Below are positions 30,886 through 33,885 of a stretch of 33,885 bases of DNA, piece by piece. This DNA comes from a virus. The notes beneath the pieces were generated by a model. That model was not told the DNA's origin, did not search any database, and was given only the letters and a program-made list of their open reading frames with translations. The stretch lies in IMG/VR virus record IMGVR_UViG_3300025917_000045, positions 1 through 33,885 of that record. One strand, written 5' to 3'. The position numbers and the translations under genes were made by a program. Positions within the stretch are counted from its first letter, which is position 1. Each line of letters begins with the position of its first letter.

Positions 30886-31397
30886 CCGCCATTCTCGCGT
30901 TCCTGCGTGTCGCGTGGCCGTACTTAGTTACTGCCGCGGCCGGGGCGTTTATCTCACACGAAATCGACAATATCCCGTACTCGCGCCTACAAGCCGCACG
31001 TAGCGCCGATCAGACCCGATGGGCGCAGGAAGAGGCCCAGCGTCAGAAGGACGCCACAGAGGCGCTACAGGCGCAGATCAAGGCCCGTCTCACCACCGAG
31101 GCGAACAACTCCGCCGTCATCGAGAACCTCCAGAATGCAAACGCCCAAATCGCTGCTGACCGCGACGGCACTCTCACTCGGGTGCGCCGTCTCGAGCAGC
31201 TGCTCGTCCTCGCCTCCCGTCAGACCGCCGGCCGTGGTGGAGTGTCCCAAACCGGTAGTGGATCGGGCGCTACTACAGCCAGCGGAGACGCAGGCCCTTC
31301 AGAGGCTGAACGACTTCTTATCGACGCCAAAGAAGAAGCTGAACGGAACGCAGCCCGACTGAACGCGTTGATTGCTCAAATAGAGCCTCAGCTTTAG
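30882..31397 (+). CDS. inner-membrane spanin subunit (Rz-like)
   Basis: A 171-residue protein: N-terminal membrane anchor (AFLRVAWPYLVTAAAGAFISH), then a long charged coiled coil (TRWAQEEAQRQKDATEALQAQIKARLTTEANNSAVIENLQNANAQIAADRD), a Gly/Ser/Thr-rich linker and a C-terminal helix (EAERLLIDAKEEAERNAARLNALIAQIEPQL). This is the i-spanin plan, and the o-spanin gene is embedded in another frame. The pair fuses inner and outer membranes at lysis. Its stop overlaps the stop of the convergent glycosyltransferase gene by 2 nt. Confidence 0.8.
   Translation: MTAILAFLRVAWPYLVTAAAGAFISHEIDNIPYSRLQAARSADQTRWAQEEAQRQKDATEALQAQIKARLTTEANNSAVIENLQNANAQIAADRDGTLTRVRRLEQLLVLASRQTAGRGGVSQTGSGSGATTASGDAGPSEAERLLIDAKEEAERNAARLNALIAQIEPQL
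31135..31362 (+). CDS. outer-membrane lipoprotein spanin (Rz1-like), embedded in Rz gene
   Basis: A 75-residue protein read in another frame entirely inside the Rz-like gene. It has a basic start and a hydrophobic segment (KSLLTATALSLGC) with Cys17 or Cys23 (VSSSC) as possible lipidation site; neither lipobox is ideal. Then a Pro-rich part (SSPPVRPPAVVECPKP) and a short helix (LLQPAETQALQRLNDFL) follow. Proline-rich, embedded lipoprotein is the Rz1 hallmark. The Shine-Dalgarno is weak, as is often the case for embedded Rz1 genes. Confidence 0.75.
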   Translation: MQTPKSLLTATALSLGCAVSSSCSSSPPVRPPAVVECPKPVVDRALLQPAETQALQRLNDFLSTPKKKLNGTQPD

Positions 31398-32392
31398 GAA
31401 GCGCGTTGGTCCAGTATCGATTGCGGTAAACAGGTTGTCAGCGCCAGCTTCAATGCCTTGGCATTCCATCGGTACCGCAATGAGGTCAGGCTCCACTTGA
31501 GCGCCGCCCAGCGATCACGATGGGTCGTTCTCATCGCATAGGCAAGGTGACCGGCCAGGGAAGCGCCCTTCGTGCGAAGCTTCTTCTTCTGCTCCGGCGT
31601 CAGATCGGAGTCCGCCATCAGCTTTTGGACCACCTTGAAACTGGAGCTCGAAGTGCGCACCGTATCCGCGCTCACGTTCTCACCGTGAAAGTACTTCCGT
31701 AACAGCGGTCGATTCAAGAAAGCGACCGTTCCCACCCGGCTCACCCGTAGCCCGAAACTCCAATCTAGCGATATTTTCAGCTCGGCGATGTCCGTGTATC
31801 CCTCGACCCGTCTATAGATCGAGCGCTTGAACATGGTGCATGGGGGAAACAAGACCTGGCCTTCCAGCAACATCCCGAAGAACTCGCCGCGCTCGAATCG
31901 AAACACGTCGGCATTCTGAGCGGCCCGCGTCAGGTTGACCCACGTGGCCTCGTGTGACTTGACGCTTTCGGAACCCGTTCTCGTATTCTCTTCAACAAAG
32001 TCACAGTAGATCAGATCAATGTCAGGGTGCGATACGAGCGCTTCCGACATCTTCTCGAGATACTCTGGCTCCCAATAATCGTCGCAGTCAAACGGCGCAA
32101 TGATATCGGTCTGGGCAAACTGACAGGCCAGATCACGTGCCTGCTCGCAGCCTTGGTTTAGCGTGCGCAGCACACGTCCCTGCAACCCGTGTTGTGCCAT
32201 CAGGGCACGGGCTTTCTCCGCTGAGTCGTCTTGCGAGCCGTCATCCACGAGGATGATCTCAAACGATGGTAGTGTCTGCTTTGCGAGGCAATCGAATGCC
32301 CGCTCCAGAAACCGGCTACCATTCCAGACCGGCATGCAGACACTGATAGTGGGCGTTAGTTCAGATCCGAAAATCCATTGATCGACCAGCAT
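31394..32392 (-). CDS. family 2 glycosyltransferase, possible surface-modifying moron
   Basis: A 332-residue GT-A enzyme: TISVCMPVWNGSRFLERAFDCLAKQ is the opening Rossmann strand and helix, EIILVDDGSQDDS (Asp50-Asp51) binds the sugar nucleotide, and IIAPFDCDDYWEP (about 97-109) holds the DxD-like metal site. Further on are FFPPCTMFKRSIYRRVEGY and LDWSFGLRVSR. There is no membrane helix. It would transfer a sugar to an acceptor such as O-antigen, capsule or phage DNA/protein; the acceptor is unknown. It is on the opposite strand to the lysis genes, the last gene of a minus-strand operon, with AAAGGGA 8 nt upstream of its ATG. Lysogenic conversion is a common role for such genes, inferred here. 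Confidence 0.85.
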   Translation of the reverse strand: MLVDQWIFGSELTPTISVCMPVWNGSRFLERAFDCLAKQTLPSFEIILVDDGSQDDSAEKARALMAQHGLQGRVLRTLNQGCEQARDLACQFAQTDIIAPFDCDDYWEPEYLEKMSEALVSHPDIDLIYCDFVEENTRTGSESVKSHEATWVNLTRAAQNADVFRFERGEFFGMLLEGQVLFPPCTMFKRSIYRRVEGYTDIAELKISLDWSFGLRVSRVGTVAFLNRPLLRKYFHGENVSADTVRTSSSSFKVVQKLMADSDLTPEQKKKLRTKGASLAGHLAYAMRTTHRDRWAALKWSLTSLRYRWNAKALKLALTTCLPQSILDQRAS

Positions 32393-32442
32393 TGTTATAT
32401 CCCTTTTCCACCGGCTCTTGTTATCGTCGTAAAGTAGTCTGA

Positions 32443-32673
32443 TCAGTCCGAATTGTCACTCCGCGGTGCAACGAGACCTTGGTCCTTTGACTTATCGTCC
32501 TCTTTTATAAAGACTGCGAAGCATTCACCGCACTGGATCCATGTTCGTGAATCGATCGTCGATTTGGTTCGAAGAGACTTGGAGTGGCACTTCGGACAGA
32601 CTCCAAGAGACACCGCCTGTTGCTCTAATGGAGACGTAGTATTTCTTTTGAACAGTTCGAAGAACTTAACCAC
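32443..32673 (-). CDS. small zinc-ribbon protein
   Basis: A 76-residue protein with a GTG start. The CPKCHSKSL (Cys26, Cys29) and WIQCGECFAVF (Cys48, Cys51) knuckles form a classical zinc ribbon. A charged tail follows. Phage zinc ribbons of this size are often transcription- or nuclease-associated, but nothing more can be said. The start overlaps the upstream 31-aa gene by 8 nt, indicating one operon. The Shine-Dalgarno is poor. Confidence 0.6.
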   Translation of the reverse strand: MVKFFELFKRNTTSPLEQQAVSLGVCPKCHSKSLRTKSTIDSRTWIQCGECFAVFIKEDDKSKDQGLVAPRSDNSD

Positions 32674-32761
32674 GCTTCACGGTCAGTAGATATGCCAGGA
32701 CGGCCAGCTCGATAACTAGCAGCAGCCCGAAGGCAATACGCTCTTTCCAGGTAGACCTCAT
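32666..32761 (-). CDS. tiny single-span membrane protein
   Basis: A 31-residue protein, starting MRSTWKERIAFG, with a basic N-terminus, one membrane helix (residues 9-27, IAFGLLLVIELAVLAYLLT) and a basic tail (VKRG). It sits between two minus-strand genes, 6 nt after the upstream stop and with an 8-nt overlap with the zinc-ribbon gene, which supports translation by coupling. It has no Shine-Dalgarno. Function unknown. Confidence 0.5.
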   Translation of the reverse strand: MRSTWKERIAFGLLLVIELAVLAYLLTVKRG

Positions 32762-32767
32762 GATGAG

Positions 32768-32959
32768 TTAAACGGTCAGCACTTTCAGGCCACAGAATGT
32801 ATCCGGTAGTCCGGTCATCATCTGATATTCAAGCGGCTGATCCCGAATCAGGCACATCTCTTCCTGCGTAACAACAAAGTTGCCGAGAGGTTTGTGCTCA
32901 TCCAGTAATCTGGCTCGCAACGTCAGAGCCGCCAGCTCCAATTCCTTGATCGTTCTCAT
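32768..32959 (-). CDS. hypothetical small protein
   Basis: A 63-residue protein: helical N-terminus (TIKELELAALTLRARLLDEHKPLG), then VVTQEEMCLIRDQPLEYQMMTGLPDTFCGLKVLTV. Two cysteines are present, no membrane span. The ATG overlaps the upstream gene's stop (ATGA). No family recognised; the late block looks like a small alpha/beta fold. Confidence 0.5.
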   Translation of the reverse strand: MRTIKELELAALTLRARLLDEHKPLGNFVVTQEEMCLIRDQPLEYQMMTGLPDTFCGLKVLTV

Positions 32960-33174
32960 GGGCGTTCCGTTGGTTGATCCGAAGTTAACGCCTTCTGGCC
33001 GCCGCCTGGACAGTACTGGACTGGTCGCAACGGGCTGACCACGGATTTACCTGGAGAGTGATGCGCGAATGTGCCGTTACGTCCTTTTGGACGACGGGAC
33101 GCAAAGCAGATGCGTACCTCAGCTTGGCACCAAGGACAGCGTGCATAGCGGTCTGTAGGCAACGATTTAACCAT
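32956..33174 (-). CDS. hypothetical small protein with CPWC motif
   Basis: A 72-residue basic protein. A CPWCQAEVRIC segment (about 13-23) suggests half of a zinc knuckle, followed by FASRRPKGRNGTFAHHSPGKSVV with His pairs and a Pro/Gly-rich end. It may bind zinc through Cys and His. It overlaps both neighbours (8 nt upstream, 4 nt downstream). No family recognised. Confidence 0.5.
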   Translation of the reverse strand: MVKSLPTDRYARCPWCQAEVRICFASRRPKGRNGTFAHHSPGKSVVSPLRPVQYCPGGGQKALTSDQPTERP

Positions 33175-33400
33175 GATCTGTTAGTTGGTCTTGTAGACGC
33201 TTCTCCAGCTCCACGATACGGTCGATCGCATCTGAGAAAGCGTTCATGGCTAACCAGTTCTCAAAGCGCTCACGGTTCTCGTCATCGTTGGAGTCTCGAT
33301 AGGTCTCCGCAGCCTCGTGCTTTCCAGGACGAAGGCGATGGTGCCTAGCATAGAATAGGTCTCCAACGGCCTCAAAGCGCTCTATAGATGTAGCTTTCAT
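33167..33400 (-). CDS. hypothetical helical protein
   Basis: A 77-residue charged protein: ERFEAVGDLFYARHHRLRPGKHEAAETYRDSNDDENRERFENWLAMNAFSDAIDRIVELEKRLQDQL. The block 'F..vgd.ffarh..lrPGK' is reminiscent of small early phage proteins, but I cannot name it. It is predicted to be almost entirely helical, with a coiled-coil end. It is 13 nt downstream of the XRE gene and probably cotranscribed. Confidence 0.5.
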   Translation of the reverse strand: MKATSIERFEAVGDLFYARHHRLRPGKHEAAETYRDSNDDENRERFENWLAMNAFSDAIDRIVELEKRLQDQLTDHG

Positions 33401-33413
33401 GTTTGGTTGTCAG

Positions 33414-33608
33414 CTAGTCGAACCACTCGGCAGGCTTGATACCGAGCGCCCTAGTCAGCGCTTGCATCGTTGCCAGGGTGGGATTTATCGCTCCAGCCTC
33501 TAGCTTAGATAGCGTAGCTGCTGACACCTCAGAAAGGCGCGCCGCCTCCCTTAGACTAAGTTTACGTTTCTGGCGAGCAGCCCGGATCACAGCGCCTACA
33601 TTCTTCAT
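33414..33608 (-). CDS. short XRE helix-turn-helix regulator
   Basis: A 64-residue protein that is a complete Cro/C1-type helix-turn-helix and nothing else: VIRAARQKRKLSLREAARLSEVSAATLSKLEAG, then TLATMQALTRALGIKPAEWF. The ATG at 33608 opens the domain; longer in-frame reading to 33746 is shadow of the upstream gene. No Shine-Dalgarno is seen. A 33-nt imperfect palindrome at 33603-33635 spans its start, suggesting autoregulation. It may control the minus-strand operon that ends with the glycosyltransferase, or be an antitoxin-like orphan. Confidence 0.75.
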   Translation of the reverse strand: MKNVGAVIRAARQKRKLSLREAARLSEVSAATLSKLEAGAINPTLATMQALTRALGIKPAEWFD

Positions 33609-33635
33609 GTTTCGTACAGTAAACGTTTCATGAAG
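33603..33635. promoter_or_regulatory. palindromic operator candidate at the XRE gene start
   Basis: CTTCATG (33603-33609) and CATGAAG (33629-33635) form a perfect 7-bp inverted repeat around an inner partly symmetric core (TTTCGTACAGTAAACGTTT); 11 of 16 half-site positions match. It covers the start codon of the XRE gene. Weak promoter boxes may exist just upstream (TTGCGT and TACTGT on the minus strand). Confidence 0.45.
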
Positions 33636-33645
33636 TGAACGCAAG

Positions 33646-33885
33646 CTATCTATGCTCCGCTGGCTGTGGTGGAGCACGTCGAGTGATCGCGTTGATGTCC
33701 TCGCTCGTTGCGTCGCGCCATAGAGAGCCGAAATGCTTCTCACCATTGCGAATAAGCCATTTGGCGTTGTAGAGCTCCTGGAGCCTATACGCGAGCGTAG
33801 AGTTCAGCCGCTCAATCGTGCACCACGGACACTCGGCCGTCTTGATGACGTGAGTGGTTGAGGCGCAAGTCTGCCTGATCCAATA
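33646..33885 (-). CDS. 3' part of a gene cut by the window end
   Basis: An open frame on the minus strand runs from the right edge to a TAG at 33648-33646, 79 codons with no stop. No Met lies near the edge, so the start is outside the window. The visible part includes KTAECPWCTIERLNSTLAYRLQELYNAKW and FGSLWRDATSEDINAI, so a CPWC knuckle, perhaps zinc-binding, precedes a helical region; the end is Pro-rich. Gene structure and direction match the downstream XRE operon. Function unknown. Confidence 0.6.
   Translation of the reverse strand, partial: YWIRQTCASTTHVIKTAECPWCTIERLNSTLAYRLQELYNAKWLIRNGEKHFGSLWRDATSEDINAITRRAPPQPAEHR

Noticed and set aside
31365-31430. Bidirectional terminator between the spanin and glycosyltransferase genes
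   Set aside because: Only 4-bp stems (GCTC/GAGC, GCTT/AAGC) without T-runs are present.
1-33885. CRISPR arrays, tRNA genes, insertion sequences, integrase and attachment sites
   Set aside because: No regular spaced repeats, cloverleaf sequences, transposase or integrase frames were recognised; attachment sites may lie outside the window.

Overview
The window is most of the genome of a temperate podovirus, either a free phage or a prophage, from a GC-rich proteobacterium. It has a T7-type head-tail connector and tail (portal, adaptor, nozzle, internal virion proteins, fibre/spike), a Bordetella BPP-1-like head module (scaffold, capsid, cement-like protein, Bbp19-like protein), and a lambda-like immunity and replication arm. 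Lysis by endolysin plus Rz/Rz1 spanins points to a Gram-negative host. The genus cannot be named from sequence alone. No integrase, RNA polymerase, tRNA, CRISPR array or diversity-generating retroelement is visible.

Layout. (1) 1-1206, immunity: a leftward early operon leaving the left edge, a single-domain repressor on the minus strand, and a divergent Cro-like gene. Three near-identical 17-bp palindromes flank the repressor, two in the leftward promoter and one in the repressor/Cro intergenic region, as in lambda OL and OR. (2) 1207-2949, replication: a small membrane protein, a replisome-organiser-type initiator with in-gene iterons (candidate origin), a possible helicase-loader partner and a RusA resolvase. 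(3) 2958-8074, packaging: terminase subunits, small proteins, portal and a cysteine-rich protein. (4) 8074-13200: a large putative glycosidase/adhesin and accessory virion proteins sitting inside the head module. (5) 13204-17531: scaffold, major capsid protein and cement/decoration candidates. (6) 17533-29225: T7-like tail and ejection proteins ending in a beta-helix spike. (7) 29222-31397, lysis: several small membrane proteins, an M15 endolysin, Rz and an embedded Rz1. (8) 31394-33885, minus strand: a convergent operon with a GT2 glycosyltransferase, small zinc-ribbon and membrane proteins, a short XRE regulator and a gene cut by the window end. Its small-gene part is less GC-rich (about 48% in two 60-base lines counted, against 68% in one tail-gene line).

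The rightward genes are packed with 1-4 nt stop/start overlaps, so they form very long transcripts. The late region is punctuated by four copies of a 17-nt element (consensus TTGATTTCCTGACGCTG) at gene junctions. In three copies its first base lies exactly 36 nt before the next start codon; the fourth lies upstream of the capsid gene. This element is not explained by the coding content and has no obvious sigma70 -10 box. With the OL/OR-like operators and the in-gene iterons, it is the most notable non-coding structure here.

Everything is read by eye from the sequence; family assignments rest on motif and gene-order recognition, not on a search.
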